Positions 1-9,259 are shown, counted from the stretch's first letter. The stretch is DNA of 64,000 nucleotides from Streptomyces rimosus (GCF_008704655.1 NZ_CP023688.1:8807001-8871000), one strand, 5' to 3'. Numbers and translations are program-made. The notes: a model not told the origin generated them from the letters alone.

Positions 1-495
1 GAGTGCTTCGCGCTCGCGTGCGTCGAGGCTGCGCAGCATGGCGGTGGTGACGACGATGCGGTGCGGGCGGCCGGGCAGGGCGTAGGCGTCGGGGTGTGGC
101 GATTCGACGACGCACAGGTCGCCCGCGGCGGGCTGGCGGCCGGCTTGGGACCGGGCGGTACGCAGACGGGCGGCCTGCCGTACGACCGAGTGGCCGAGGG
201 TGAGGGTCGCGAGGATGAGCAGGGCGGTGGCCAGGGCGGCCAGGGGCAGTACCAGCCGTTCGGGGGCGGTGCGCAGCGGGTGCACCAGTTCACCGAGGGC
301 GGCGAAGGCCGGGATGTCGAGCAGGCCGGTCAGCGCGAGGGTGCCGAGCGCCGCCACGGTGCCGGCCGCGAGGAGCAGCGCCGAGACGCTGAGGATCCAC
401 AGGGCGGCCACCGGCGGGCAGCGGTCGAGGACACGGCGGGCCAGCAGGGGCGCCGCGCAGGGCAGAAGGAGCGGGGCCAGCAGCAATGCGATCAT
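1..495 (-). CDS. M56-family (BlaR1/MecR1-like) membrane metallopeptidase, cut by the window edge
   Basis: About 165 N-terminal residues are visible and the rest lies off the left edge. Hydrophobic stretches at roughly residues 1-20, 28-58 and 80-103 indicate a multi-pass membrane protein. Just before the cut it reads AYALPGRPHRIVVTTAMLRS, the strand that precedes the zinc-binding HExxH helix in M48/M56 peptidases; that helix itself is not visible. The ATG shares its A with the stop codon of the upstream BlaI-type gene (TGATG), so the two are translationally coupled. In known BlaR1/MecR1 pairs the membrane protease inactivates the partner repressor. That role here is inferred from family and position; the signal sensed is unknown. 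Confidence 0.82.
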   Translation of the reverse strand, partial: MIALLLAPLLLPCAAPLLARRVLDRCPPVAALWILSVSALLLAAGTVAALGTLALTGLLDIPAFAALGELVHPLRTAPERLVLPLAALATALLILATLTLGHSVVRQAARLRTARSQAGRQPAAGDLCVVESPHPDAYALPGRPHRIVVTTAMLRSLDAREREAL

Positions 496-863
496 CACGG
501 GCCCTCCTCCAGCAGCCGGCGCAGCACCTGCTCGTCGTCCGGGCTCAGATGGGCGACGAAGCGGGCCAGCACCGTCTTGCGGTCGCTGTCGCGGTCGAGT
601 TCGCCGTGCATGCGCAGGGCGGTCAGGCCGTGCGGGTCCTGGACGGGGCGGTAGGCGTAGCCGCGGCCCTGCCGCTCCCGGTGGAGGGTGCCCTTCTCGT
701 ACAGGCGCGACAGGATCGTGGTCACGGTCGTACGGGCCAGGCCGGAGTCGAGAGCGGCCTGTACCTGGGCCGGGGTGAGCGGTGTGTCCGCGGCCCACAG
801 TGCGGCCAGCACCGCGGCTTCCAGCTCGCCCCCCGGCCGGCGCTCGTCCTTTTCGGCGTTCAC
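495..863 (-). CDS. BlaI/MecI/CopY-family transcriptional repressor
   Basis: A 122-residue winged-helix repressor of the BlaI type. It has the family's helix-turn-helix region (TPAQVQAALDSGLARTTVTT, then LSRLYEKGTL) followed by a C-terminal dimerisation tail. The GTG at 863 is preferred over the GTG at 878 because GAGGAG lies seven bases before it. Tandem TACA-N4-TGTA dyads sit just upstream, so autoregulation is likely. It overlaps the M56 protease gene by one base. The PAP2 phosphatase gene diverges from it and may share the control region. The family assignment is firm; the inducer is unknown. Confidence 0.93.
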   Translation of the reverse strand: MNAEKDERRPGGELEAAVLAALWAADTPLTPAQVQAALDSGLARTTVTTILSRLYEKGTLHRERQGRGYAYRPVQDPHGLTALRMHGELDRDSDRKTVLARFVAHLSPDDEQVLRRLLEEGP

Positions 864-887
864 GGGAACGCTCCTCACCTCACCATC

Positions 888-922
888 GTCTACAGTGCTG
901 TAGACCGTCTACAGAATTGTAG
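888..922. promoter_or_regulatory. Tandem BlaI-type operators
   Basis: Two inverted repeats of the form CTACA-N4-TGTAG lie side by side upstream of the BlaI gene: GTCTACAGTGCTGTAGAC at 888-905 (7-bp perfect arms) and CTACAGAATTGTAG at 909-922 (5-bp perfect arms). TACA/TGTA half-sites separated by four bases match the known BlaI/MecI operator pattern. Their place between the repressor and the divergent PAP2 gene suggests control of both. Confidence 0.85.
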
Positions 923-1143
923 TCGGTCGGGTGCGCGGCCGGGTGCCGTGCATCCGGCCGCCGCCGGGAAGGACTCGTGCCGATGCCCGTACCCGTTCCA
1001 TCGTCGCAGCCCGCGCAGGGCCTGCTCCCCGCGCAGCCGCCGCCGGCCGCCTGCGCCGCGCCGGTGGGTCCGCTGATGCCGCCCGCCGCCGCTTCGTACG
1101 CGTACCGAAGCCGCAGGTCCGCCCTGGCGAAGGGGACATGTAG

Positions 1144-1776
1144 GTGATCCTGGCGTTCGACGGGGCGCCGGTCGACGGCCCCGCCTACGAAGCCGTGACG
1201 CGCCTGGCGCAGCACTCGCCCCGCTGGCTGGACACCGCGGTCACGGTGTGGTCCGCATACGGGCTGGCGCTCTTCGCCCTGCTCATGGTCCTGGGCTGGT
1301 GGCGGGCCCGCCGCACGGGAGCCGCGGCTGCGGTGACGGCGCTGGCCGTACCGCTCGCCGCTCTCCTGGCGTACGGCCTGGACGTCGTCCTGAAGCCTGT
1401 GGTCCGCGAGGACCGACCGTGCCAGAGCCTGCGGGTGAGCACCCTGGAGGCGTGCCCGGCGCCCGGCGACTGGTCGTTCCCCAGCAATCACGCGGCGATC
1501 GCGGCGGCAGCGGCCGTGGCGCTGCTGTTCGTCTCGCGGTGGCTGGGTGCCCTCGCCTGCGGAGCGGCGGCTGCCATGGCGGCCTCCCGGGTCTGGGTGG
1601 GCGTGCACTATCCGCACGACGTCCTGACCGGTCTGGTCGTGGGCGGGCTCACCGCACTCGGGATCATGCTTGCGGCGGGGCGTCTTTCCCCGGCGCTCGC
1701 CCTAAGGATGACGGCGGCCGGACCGTTGCGCCTGCTGCTGTCGGCCTCGGCGCACGGGCCGGGTTCAGCGCCTTGA
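1144..1776 (+). CDS. PAP2-superfamily membrane phosphatase
   Basis: A 210-residue membrane protein with the three PAP2 signatures in order: KPVVREDRP near residue 84, PSNH near residue 116, and SRVWVGVHYPHD near residue 150, whose Arg and His act in catalysis in this family. Hydrophobic segments lie between them. Such proteins dephosphorylate lipid phosphates such as undecaprenyl or phosphatidate derivatives; the exact substrate cannot be read from sequence. The GTG start has GAAGGGGA upstream. It diverges from the BlaI gene across the tandem operators, so it may belong to a cell-envelope response with that pair. Confidence 0.9.
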   Translation: MILAFDGAPVDGPAYEAVTRLAQHSPRWLDTAVTVWSAYGLALFALLMVLGWWRARRTGAAAAVTALAVPLAALLAYGLDVVLKPVVREDRPCQSLRVSTLEACPAPGDWSFPSNHAAIAAAAAVALLFVSRWLGALACGAAAAMAASRVWVGVHYPHDVLTGLVVGGLTALGIMLAAGRLSPALALRMTAAGPLRLLLSASAHGPGSAP

Positions 1777-1907
1777 CCACAGGTGTCGTCAGCCCGTCCG
1801 GTCGGTCCGTCAGCGGCTTCCCTTCTCTGCTCCGACCGGTGCGAGCGAGGCGCCTGCCGACGCCGTGGCGTCATCGGGGGCAGCGCTGGATCACGGGCGC
1901 CGGTGGC

Positions 1908-2372
1908 TCAGCAGTGCGCCATCCCCGTGTACGACACCGTGGTCGACGGTGAGTTGGTGCTGGTGTCGTTGACCTGCCGGTTGCTGCTGTACAGCCGGAA
2001 GTAGGCGTGCACGGTGACACGACTGCCGTAATCGACAGGGTCCCAATTGGATACGCACCACGAACCGCCGACCGGGTGGCGGCCCCGGGCGCAGGAGTTG
2101 TCGTCCTTGAAGGCCGAGTTGAACCGGTGGTTGGCGTTGTCCCAGATCTCGACTTGAATGCGGCAGTTGGCGTGGGCCGCGCCGTTCACGCAGTAGTCCG
2201 GGTAGGCGTTGGACGCATCGCGCACCCGTGGGTGGGCGGCTGCGATCTTTGACGGCAACCGGGTGCCGGCCGCGGTGTCAGACGCGCCGGCGGCAGTGAC
2301 CAAAACGGTCAGGAGCAGGCCGAGGGTGTCGCAGCTGCGACCCGCCTCATGGTGATCGACCCGCCGCCTCAT
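1908..2372 (-). CDS. Small secreted protein of unknown function
   Basis: A 154-residue protein. The ATG at 2372 is chosen because GGGAG precedes it and the N-terminus then reads as a signal peptide: a basic start (MRRR), a hydrophobic core LGLLLTVLVTAAGA, and a possible cleavage region near ASDTAAG. The mature part has paired cysteines (DYCVNGAAHANC, SCARG, GGSWC, AHC) and a beta-rich C-terminus (SRVTVHAYFRLYSS), suggesting a disulfide-stabilised exported domain. I do not recognise the family. It diverges from the nitrilase gene. Confidence 0.72.
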   Translation of the reverse strand: MRRRVDHHEAGRSCDTLGLLLTVLVTAAGASDTAAGTRLPSKIAAAHPRVRDASNAYPDYCVNGAAHANCRIQVEIWDNANHRFNSAFKDDNSCARGRHPVGGSWCVSNWDPVDYGSRVTVHAYFRLYSSNRQVNDTSTNSPSTTVSYTGMAHC

Positions 2373-2559
2373 GACGAAGCCACTCCCAACCGGCGCGACG
2401 CCCGGCCTGCCGAACCAGACGCTCAGTTGGTCAAGATTCCGCTTGGGTGAATGCGGGCATCCTGGTGCGGGAAGCTCGATCGACAGTCCATGGAGTGGGC
2501 CGATCGTTTTTCCTCGCGATAGCGGCCACCGCTCCGTGCCGGTTCCGTATCTTTGCGTC

Positions 2560-3522
2560 ATGGACCGCATGAAGGCAGCCGTCGTGCAGGCAGGGTCTCC
2601 GCTGTTCGATACCGGCGAAGCATTGGCAAAGGCGCAGCGGCTCATCACTGAGGCGATGCGGGAGGGCGCGGAACTCGTCGTTCTGCCGGAGGCGTTCATC
2701 GGCGGCTATCCCAAGGGCCTGGATTTCGGGGTGACCGTGGGGTCGCGGTCCGCGATCGGGCGGGAGGAGTTCCGCCGTTACTGGGATGCGGCGATCGACG
2801 TACCCGGCCCCGAGACCGAGGCGCTGGGTGCGCTGACCCGTGAGCTGGGGCACCACGCCGTCGTCGGGGCGGTCGAGCGCAGCGGCCGAACCCTGTACTG
2901 CGTGGCGCTGTTCTTCGGGCCGGGTGGACTGCTGGGCAAGCACCGGAAGTTGATGCCGACCGGTTCCGAGCGGCTGATCTGGGGCCTGGGCGACGGCTCC
3001 TCGATGCCGGTGGTCGAGATCGGCCGTGCCCGCCTGGGCTCGGCCATCTGCTGGGAGAACTACATGCCGCTGTTCCGCACCGCGATGTACACCAAGAACG
3101 TCGATATCTGGTGCGCGCCCACCGTGGACGACAGGGAAAGCTGGCAGGCGACGATGCGGCACGTGGCCTTGGAGGGCCGGTGCTTCGTACTCAGCGCCAG
3201 CCAGTACCTGACGCGCGCCGACCTGCCACAGGACGTACACCCCGTACAGGGCGACGAGGCGGGCACGGTGCTGATCGGTGGGGGCAGCGTCATCGTCTCC
3301 CCGCTCGGGGAGGTGCTGGCCGGGCCGCTGCGGGACGGGGAAGGCATCCTCACCGCCGAGCTGGATCTCGCCGAACTCGCCCGGGCGCGCTTCGACCTCG
3401 ATGTGACGGGGCACTACGCCCGGCCGGACATCTTCGCGCTCCACATCGACGAGCGCGCGAAGGAAGGCGTCGTCCTCAGTGATCGCGGGGATCAGCCGCC
3501 CGGTACGCTCCCGGCACAGTAG
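2560..3522 (+). CDS. Nitrilase-family carbon-nitrogen hydrolase
   Basis: A 320-residue protein with the complete catalytic triad of the nitrilase superfamily: Glu in LVVLPEAFIGGYPKG (near residue 46), Lys in LLGKHRKLMPTGSER (near 131) and Cys in SAICWENYMP (near 166). CWENYMP is typical of true nitrilases (nitrile to carboxylate) rather than amidases, so plant-type or arylacetonitrile nitrilase is the best guess; substrate is unproven. The start is the ATG of MDRMKAAVVQ. No strong ribosome site is seen, so the next ATG (2569) is possible. Its 3' end overlaps the convergent ATP-grasp gene by 31 bases. Confidence 0.9.
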   Translation: MDRMKAAVVQAGSPLFDTGEALAKAQRLITEAMREGAELVVLPEAFIGGYPKGLDFGVTVGSRSAIGREEFRRYWDAAIDVPGPETEALGALTRELGHHAVVGAVERSGRTLYCVALFFGPGGLLGKHRKLMPTGSERLIWGLGDGSSMPVVEIGRARLGSAICWENYMPLFRTAMYTKNVDIWCAPTVDDRESWQATMRHVALEGRCFVLSASQYLTRADLPQDVHPVQGDEAGTVLIGGGSVIVSPLGEVLAGPLRDGEGILTAELDLAELARARFDLDVTGHYARPDIFALHIDERAKEGVVLSDRGDQPPGTLPAQ

Positions 3523-4814
3523 AGAAGGCGGTCACGGACCCAGGCGGGATCGTCGTGCTCGATCGTGACGCGGCCGAGGATGGTGGCATGGCGCTGCCGG
3601 TCCGAGGCGAGGCAGGCGAGTTCCCGCTCGGTGAACCCGTCCGGTCCGGGTACGGGAGGACTGGCCTCCACCCGTACCCGCGCCTGGTGCGCCTGTTCGG
3701 CCGCGAGTCTCGCGGCGCGGGCCAGCTGGCCCGGGTCGGTGGCCAGCAGCTGGCCGGCCGCGGGACGGCGCCGCCCGCCGTTCGGCGACGCCACCGGGGC
3801 CTTGCGCTCAAGATGCGCCGCGAAGGCGTGCTCCGCCCAACTCAGCCCGGAGACACGCGTAACGAGGGCGACCAACCCGAAGCCCGAGAGCCGGAAACCC
3901 ATTTCGATGAAGAACGGGCCCTGATCGTTCTCGATCACATCGATGTGGAACGGGCCTTCTTCGTAGCCGGTGGCCGTTAGGCCGGCTTGCGCCAGTGCCT
4001 TGAGCGCCGGTGGCGCGGCCGGGCCGGGCGCGGCGAGGTGGCCGGCTTCCCGGAAGCCCCGCAGCGCTCCGCTCCTCTCCAAAAGGACGAGCTTCTCGCA
4101 GCAGGTGAGGATGCGGGACCGGCCGTTCCAGGCGAGACCTTGCAGGGAGTACTCCGTACCGGAGATGTGTTCCTCCACCAGCAGACCGCTGAAAGCGCCA
4201 CCGCCGTAGTTGCCGGTCGCCGCGGCGTCCCGGAGGGCGATCGCGCGCTCCGCCTCGTTCCGTACGAGGGAGACGCCGAGTCCGCCCGCACCGTCGGCAG
4301 GTTTGACCACTTGCGGGAACGAGAGCCCGGTGGGAAGGCCGGGCCCGCCTGGCCCCGGACCGTTGCTGCCGTTCTCATCGGTGCCGACAGCGCCCGTAGG
4401 CACCTGCGCGTATCCGGGCTGCAGCACCGTAGGCGCGTGCCGGCGCAGCGCGGCGCGTTGCTGCACTTTGTCCAAAGGGACGAAGTGCCGCCCGACGTAC
4501 GGCCATGGCGCGACGCGTGCGGCCGCCGCGAAGCGGAAGGCCGTCGGCACATACCGCTCGAATCCCGCGAGTACGAGAGCGGGCTCGACCTCCGCGGCGC
4601 GCAAGGCGTCGGCGATCTGCCCGGTGTTGTCGAGGCCCGGTACCGGCAACTCCAGGTCGAAGGGCTGACGACGCAGCAGCCGGCGCCACCGCAGATAGGC
4701 AGGTGTCTCCACCAGCACCGCGGTCATGCCACGCCGGCGCGCACAGCGCAGGTACGGGTCCAAGCCGTCACGCGTGGCGCCGATCTGGACGAACGCGCCG
4801 CGAGTCGCTGCCAT
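3492..4814 (-). CDS. ATP-grasp ligase (amino-acid-ligase-like)
   Basis: A 440-residue ATP-grasp protein. The N-terminal third is a Rossmann-like preATP domain. LSFPQVVKPADGAGGLGVSL carries the ATP-binding Lys and the glycine-rich loop, followed by LLVEEHISGTEYSL and, near residue 300, HIDVIENDQGPFFIEMGFR, whose acidic residues bind Mg-ATP in this fold. ATP-grasp enzymes activate a carboxylate as acyl phosphate and join it to an amine or thiol. It starts three bases after the stop of the PP-loop gene, so the two form an operon. The substrate is unknown; the motif set resembles L-amino-acid ligases. Confidence 0.85.
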   Translation of the reverse strand: MAATRGAFVQIGATRDGLDPYLRCARRRGMTAVLVETPAYLRWRRLLRRQPFDLELPVPGLDNTGQIADALRAAEVEPALVLAGFERYVPTAFRFAAAARVAPWPYVGRHFVPLDKVQQRAALRRHAPTVLQPGYAQVPTGAVGTDENGSNGPGPGGPGLPTGLSFPQVVKPADGAGGLGVSLVRNEAERAIALRDAAATGNYGGGAFSGLLVEEHISGTEYSLQGLAWNGRSRILTCCEKLVLLERSGALRGFREAGHLAAPGPAAPPALKALAQAGLTATGYEEGPFHIDVIENDQGPFFIEMGFRLSGFGLVALVTRVSGLSWAEHAFAAHLERKAPVASPNGGRRRPAAGQLLATDPGQLARAARLAAEQAHQARVRVEASPPVPGPDGFTERELACLASDRQRHATILGRVTIEHDDPAWVRDRLLYCAGSVPGG

Positions 4815-4817
4815 CGT

Positions 4818-6338
4818 TCACCGCCCGGAGAGAGTTTCGCCGATCTCCGGGCCGTCCGGAGCGTGCCGGGTGCGGATGCGCTCCTTGTGGGGGTCTCCGC
4901 GCAGAATGCTCTGGACCAGCCCTGGATTGAGGTCACTGCCGTAAAGGGTCCGTAACTGCCCCAGCTCCAGACCGCTCAGCTGCTCCAGTTCCGCCGCCAG
5001 CCGGTCCCTGTCATCTGTGTCCCCGTCACCGTCCTGGCTGGAGAGCAGGTGGCGGATGGCTACCTCACACCTGGCGAGATGGGGCGCCCGGCTCGTGAGG
5101 TAGCGGCGCAGACCGGCGCCGGCCCCGGTGAACGGCGAGTACACCATGCACACCAGTTGCCGCTCGTCGAGCCCGTATGCCTCCTGGGCGAAAGCGTTGA
5201 CGCGCCTGCGCAGTACCGACTGAGCCTCCGGAGCCGCGTAGCGGGCCGCCATCGTGTCGATCAGCGGTTGCGGAAACTCCTTGCGCCGCATCAGTCTCAG
5301 CGCGAAGGTCGCGTACTCCTCCAGCCCCTCCCGGTAGTCGCGGTGGAAGAGGTACTGGGCCTTCGGCCCCCGCAGGTGAGCCATCAGCGCCGGATTCGCA
5401 CAGTCGGACTCGGTGAAACTGAAGGCGAGATCGTCGAAGACGAAACCGAGGTGGTGCGAGAGCAGGTCCCAGTGGCTGCCCGCGTCGTAGGCCGTGCTCG
5501 CGTAGATCGAGAAGAACTGCAGGTGGGGCAGGACTTCGGACTGTACGCCGTGGCCGGCACCCCGTGATCCCTGCGGCCCGTGGATGTCCTCGAAATAGGC
5601 CCGGGCCACGTCGTCCAGCGCGCCCAGCACCTTGCCGAACCCTGAAGGCTGCCCCGGCCTGCCGTGGCGGGGCACCTGGCGGGCGAGGCGGTTGATCCAC
5701 GCTGTGTAGGCCCGCTGCTCCTCGGCCGAGTCACCGGTGATGATGACGTCGGCGCCCTGTTGGTATGAGGCCGCGACTCCGAAGGCGTTGGCCATGCTCA
5801 GATTGCACGCGTTGCAGAAGGTGGGCCGGGCATCGGCATGGGTGCGGTGGCCGGTCATCAGGATGTCGGCACGGTTACGTGCCGTCACTTCCCGCGAGCG
5901 CGGAATGCCGACGGCGAACGGCCGTACGCGGCTGCCCTCGACGAGCAGCAGCTCGCACGCGGGGTCCTCGTGCATGCCCAGCGCCGTATAGACCCGGTCG
6001 ATGTTCTCCATCACCGCCCGCGGCATACCCGCGTGCCAGTTGGTGGCCGTCCGGAGGGTGAACATATCGCCGTACCACCGGCCGAGGAGCAGTTGCATGC
6101 CGCGCGTGAACGCCACCGTGTAACTGCTGTCTTTTCCGCCTCCGTAGGCGACCAGTACCGTCCCTCCGTTCCGGGCGCCCTGGCTACGCAGCAGGCGGTG
6201 CAGCGCGTGAGCGGAGCTGCGGATCGCCTCACGGTCAGGTGGCGCGAGGTGGCCAAGGAGCCCATTCAGGGCCCGGGCCCGCAGAAGCGACACGCCCGCA
6301 TCGGCCGCAAACGGTGCAGTGCTGGCTGAAGGCTCCAT
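4818..6338 (-). CDS. PP-loop ATPase (adenine-nucleotide alpha-hydrolase-like) of unknown substrate
   Basis: A 506-residue protein with the PP-loop VLVAYGGGKDSSYTVAF near residue 85, the motif by which this superfamily cleaves ATP to AMP and PPi. A CNACNLSMANAF pair of cysteines lies downstream, as in metal-binding tRNA-thiolation relatives, then VIITGDSAEEQRAYTAWINR. The C-terminal half has no domain I recognise. The ATG at 6338 is chosen over 6395 because GGAGG sits a few bases upstream. It is the first gene of a two-gene operon with an ATP-grasp ligase, suggesting adenylation chemistry for amide formation or sulfur transfer. No carrier protein or precursor peptide is evident nearby. Confidence 0.78.
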   Translation of the reverse strand: MEPSASTAPFAADAGVSLLRARALNGLLGHLAPPDREAIRSSAHALHRLLRSQGARNGGTVLVAYGGGKDSSYTVAFTRGMQLLLGRWYGDMFTLRTATNWHAGMPRAVMENIDRVYTALGMHEDPACELLLVEGSRVRPFAVGIPRSREVTARNRADILMTGHRTHADARPTFCNACNLSMANAFGVAASYQQGADVIITGDSAEEQRAYTAWINRLARQVPRHGRPGQPSGFGKVLGALDDVARAYFEDIHGPQGSRGAGHGVQSEVLPHLQFFSIYASTAYDAGSHWDLLSHHLGFVFDDLAFSFTESDCANPALMAHLRGPKAQYLFHRDYREGLEEYATFALRLMRRKEFPQPLIDTMAARYAAPEAQSVLRRRVNAFAQEAYGLDERQLVCMVYSPFTGAGAGLRRYLTSRAPHLARCEVAIRHLLSSQDGDGDTDDRDRLAAELEQLSGLELGQLRTLYGSDLNPGLVQSILRGDPHKERIRTRHAPDGPEIGETLSGR

Positions 6339-7066
6339 AGGGTCCTCCATCCGTGAGAAGGGATGGCCGCGGGCCCTCGCGACGCCGCCCTTCACCAGTC
6401 TCGGTCATCACTGATCGTCATGTACGCGGAAAGAAGTCGGCCACCCGGCAGTCGTCACGCGCCGCCGGTCGGGAACCCCCGTGCACGGCAGGTGAGCGGT
6501 GGACCAGCGGCACCATGCGCCGACGGGTGCCCGGTTGCCGTACCGTGCTGCCGCCCATCGGCCCGGACATTAGGAGCACTGGCAGACGGCGTCTAGAGGA
6601 GCCAGGGCGCCGTGACGGCCACGTCGTCGGCTTCCGGCCCCCTTGCAGAAGGCTGCGGCCACCGGCCCAGCCGTGGCCACCGATGCGCACCACGAGGCTT
6701 CCCAGGCCGAGCCGCTTGCCGCCATCACTCCGCCCACCGGCACGCATGCCGAAAACAGCCGCGTAACCTCCTGCTGGAGCCGATGCCGGATACGCCAGAA
6801 GGCTATGGAGCAGCGCCGTTCCGATACCCGATCGCACCCGCTTCGACGTCGTCATAGAGCGGACCAGACGCCCGGAGTAGTACCAGCCTCTGGGATTCTC
6901 GGATATGCGGTGCTTCGGGCGAGCCCGCTGGCCGACAAAACAGTGTCGTGGGTAGGTGATGGTGTCAGCCGTGGATCCCGCATCGACTGTCACCGCGTCT
7001 GCTCTGATGATTCGGTTTGTGATTGTGGTCTGGGTGTGTTGGTCTGGTGGGTTGGCAGGTGGTTGA
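6339..7066. other. Gene-poor stretch
   Basis: Open frames here lack Streptomyces-like coding structure and cross into the decayed transposase. I see no recognisable protein, tRNA or operator. The upstream promoter of the PP-loop/ATP-grasp operon must lie in the first part. Confidence 0.5.
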
Positions 7067-7965
7067 TCAGCAGGCCGCCTGCCAGGCGAGCGCCGATGCG
7101 GTGCTCGGCTTGTGGCGGGGTGGCTGGCGGGCGGAGTGGGCCGAGACCAGGGAGGCGATTGCCTGGTGGGGCTCGGCGTAGTTCTTGCGGAGACTGGGGT
7201 AGTGCTGGAGTGGGTGCCAGTGCTGCAGCTTGGCGTTGGTGTGCTCGATGCAGATCCGCTTGGAGGGCTGCCGTCGTGGCGTTTCCTGCCGGGTGTGCTG
7301 CTCGCCGGGCGGCGCGTTGTCCTTCGCTTCTTCGGCGGGCGCTGACCTGGTCGGGGGACTTGTTGGCCGGGTCCCGGTGGCCCTTGTCGACCTTGGCTGT
7401 CGTCCTGGGCCGGAGTCGGAGCTGCTCGGCGATGCCCTCGGTGCGCGTCGCGGTCTGGTCGTGCATGTGCCCTGGGCGGCCCGCGCCCGGCTATCACAGC
7501 AGGCGCGGGTGGTGGTTTTGATGGGGTTCTGCTGCGTCTTACCGGATAGGAAGGCCCGTCGCCCGGGCCGACTGGCCTGAGGCCGGCGGACCTGGGTCTC
7601 GGCGCCGTCGATCCGCAGCCTGATCCCCTCGGCCTCGGCGTAGGCGAACACGTCCGCCACAGGACGCAGCCGGACACCGGGGCGGCCCGGGACGGCGAAA
7701 CCGTGAACCGCTGGCAGTGAGCGCATCTCGCCGATGGCATGGGAGATCGTGGAACGGGCGGTGCCGTACCGTTCGGCTAGCGCGACGTACGGGAGCCCGG
7801 TGCGATAGCGGACCAGGGTGACGAGCAGGCGGCAGTGCTGACCTTCTGCCGAACCAGCCAGGGGCCTGCCCACTCTTCGATCAGATCGCCGGAATGTGCA
7901 TGCGGGACGCCGCAGAAGGCAGGGTGGTTCAAGGCCGCACGGGCCCGCTTCTTGGCCGCACTCAA
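7067..7965 (-). pseudogene. Decayed IS5-family transposase
   Basis: The pieces occur in the right order for a DDE transposase of the IS5 type but in different frames. The N-terminal part has LNHPAFCGVPHAHSGDLIEE; then a helix-turn-helix reads YRTGLPYVALAERYGTARST, LRIDGAETQVRRP follows, a middle piece HDQTATRTEGIAEQLRLRP lies in another frame, and a C-terminal piece contains PSKRICIEHTNAKLQHW. At least two frameshifts separate them, so it cannot make a full transposase. I found no convincing terminal inverted repeats. Confidence 0.75.
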
Positions 7966-8039
7966 AGAACCCGTGCGGCCGTTGGCACGGCACGGCCCTG
8001 GTCGAGCGGCAGCGTGGGCCGCGTCGCCAACCTGGTCGC

Positions 8040-8732
8040 CTACCAGGGCAGGGGGCCCGCCGCGTCGAAGTAGCCGCCGGTCGGGCCGTCCTGTTCCAGC
8101 TGAGCCATCCGAACGATGATCTCGGCGCCCTGCTCGACGGTCTGCGCGCCCTCGTGCCGGTTCAGGTCTGTTGCGGTGTAGCCGGGTTCCACGGCGTTGA
8201 TCCGCATCAGTGGGAACGCCTTGGCGAACTGCACGGTGAGCATGTTGACCGCAGTCTTGGAGGTCGCGTAGGCGACCCCCGGATAGCCTTGGCCGGCGGC
8301 CCGGGCCAGCGAGGCCAGGCCGCTGCTCACATTGACCACGACCGGGGCGGCGGAACGTTCCAGCAGCGGCAGGAACGCGTGGGTCACCCGGACCAGGCCG
8401 AAGACGTTGGTCTCGAACACCTCGCGCATCACGTCGGCGGTCAGCTCCGCGGCGCCGATGATGTCGCCTTCCGGCGACCGCACCTCGATTCCGGCGTTGT
8501 TGACCAGGACGTCCAGGCCACCGTCGGCCTCAACGGTGGCCACTGCGGCGGCCACCGACGCGTCGTCGGTGACATCGAGTTGCACGAACCGGGCACCGAG
8601 CTCGGCCGCGGCCGCCGACCCCCGCTCAATGTTGCGCGCTCCGACGTAAACGGTGTGGCCCGCAGCGATCAGGCGGCGGGCGGCCTCGTGGCCGAGACCC
8701 TTGTTGGCCCCGGTGATCAAGGTTGTCGTCAT
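8040..8732 (-). CDS. Short-chain dehydrogenase/reductase (SDR)
   Basis: A 230-residue classical SDR. TGANKGLG at residues 7-14 binds the nucleotide, VNNAG follows near residue 80, VNVSSG supplies the catalytic Ser, and YATSK near residue 153 gives the Tyr-Lys pair. NAD(P)H-dependent oxidation or reduction of an alcohol/ketone is expected. GGAGGAAGG lies before the ATG. It shares an end motif (DGPTGGYFDAAGPLPW) with the SDR at 26058-26798 (GGPTGSFFNDDGVIPW), so the two are paralogues. It stands alone between a dead transposase and gene relics. Confidence 0.92.
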   Translation of the reverse strand: MTTTLITGANKGLGHEAARRLIAAGHTVYVGARNIERGSAAAAELGARFVQLDVTDDASVAAAVATVEADGGLDVLVNNAGIEVRSPEGDIIGAAELTADVMREVFETNVFGLVRVTHAFLPLLERSAAPVVVNVSSGLASLARAAGQGYPGVAYATSKTAVNMLTVQFAKAFPLMRINAVEPGYTATDLNRHEGAQTVEQGAEIIVRMAQLEQDGPTGGYFDAAGPLPW

Positions 8733-8819
8733 GGGGCACAGCCTTCCTCCGGGATGATGCGATCAGCCAGTGGTTTACGACGCGAGCGACGCCGCTAGAC
8801 CAAGGCGCCAAGGCCACCG

Positions 8820-9258
8820 TGTGACCGTTTCACTGGTCTCGGACCGCTCCTCGGTCGGCCACCTGCCAGCCGACCTGTCAGGCCGACACATCCTGACTCC
8901 ATCGCGGACCGAGTCGTTGGCCCGCGCGCCCACACGCTGACGTCCGGCACGTCGATCGGCCAGTGCCAGTCACCGGTCGCGGTGCGTTCGAGGACCGCAC
9001 GTCGTACTCGGTCCGCCACTCACTCGGCTTGGTCGGTACGGGCGGCCAGGGCCGTCATCCGGTAAAGGAGTTACGCGTCCTCGGAGGCGCCGGCCGGGGC
9101 GCGCCGCCGACAGGTCCGCCTTCCGGGCGCAGCACCAGGTACGGCACCTCGGCTGGCCGGCCTTCGGCGAGCGGCAGCTTCCCGAGGCCGCACGGCCTAC
9201 CGGGCGCATCGGCCAGCGCGCGGCGGAAGGCTTCGGGCATGGCGGCGCGGTCGATCAT
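8820..9258 (-). pseudogene. Frameshifted gene of unknown function
   Basis: Coding-like sequence begins at an ATG (MIDRAAMPEAFRRALADAPG, then LPLAEGRPAEVPYLVLRPEG) but the frame is lost. It resumes as LYRMTALAARTDQAE, an in-frame TGA, then VADRVRRAVLERTATGDWHW and PIDVPDVSVWARG, followed by another shift. The TGA sits where a Trp codon would fit. The start overlapped the stop of the relic upstream, so these were once a coupled pair. I do not recognise the family. Confidence 0.6.
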
Positions 9259-9259
9259 T

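Noticed and set aside
2431..3444. Long minus-strand open frame across the nitrilase gene
   Set aside because: Shadow of the nitrilase coding frame; the plus strand has all catalytic motifs.
6385..6425. A 9-codon frame upstream of the PP-loop gene (MTISDDRDW) as a possible precursor peptide
   Set aside because: No ribosome site and very short; nothing else supports it.
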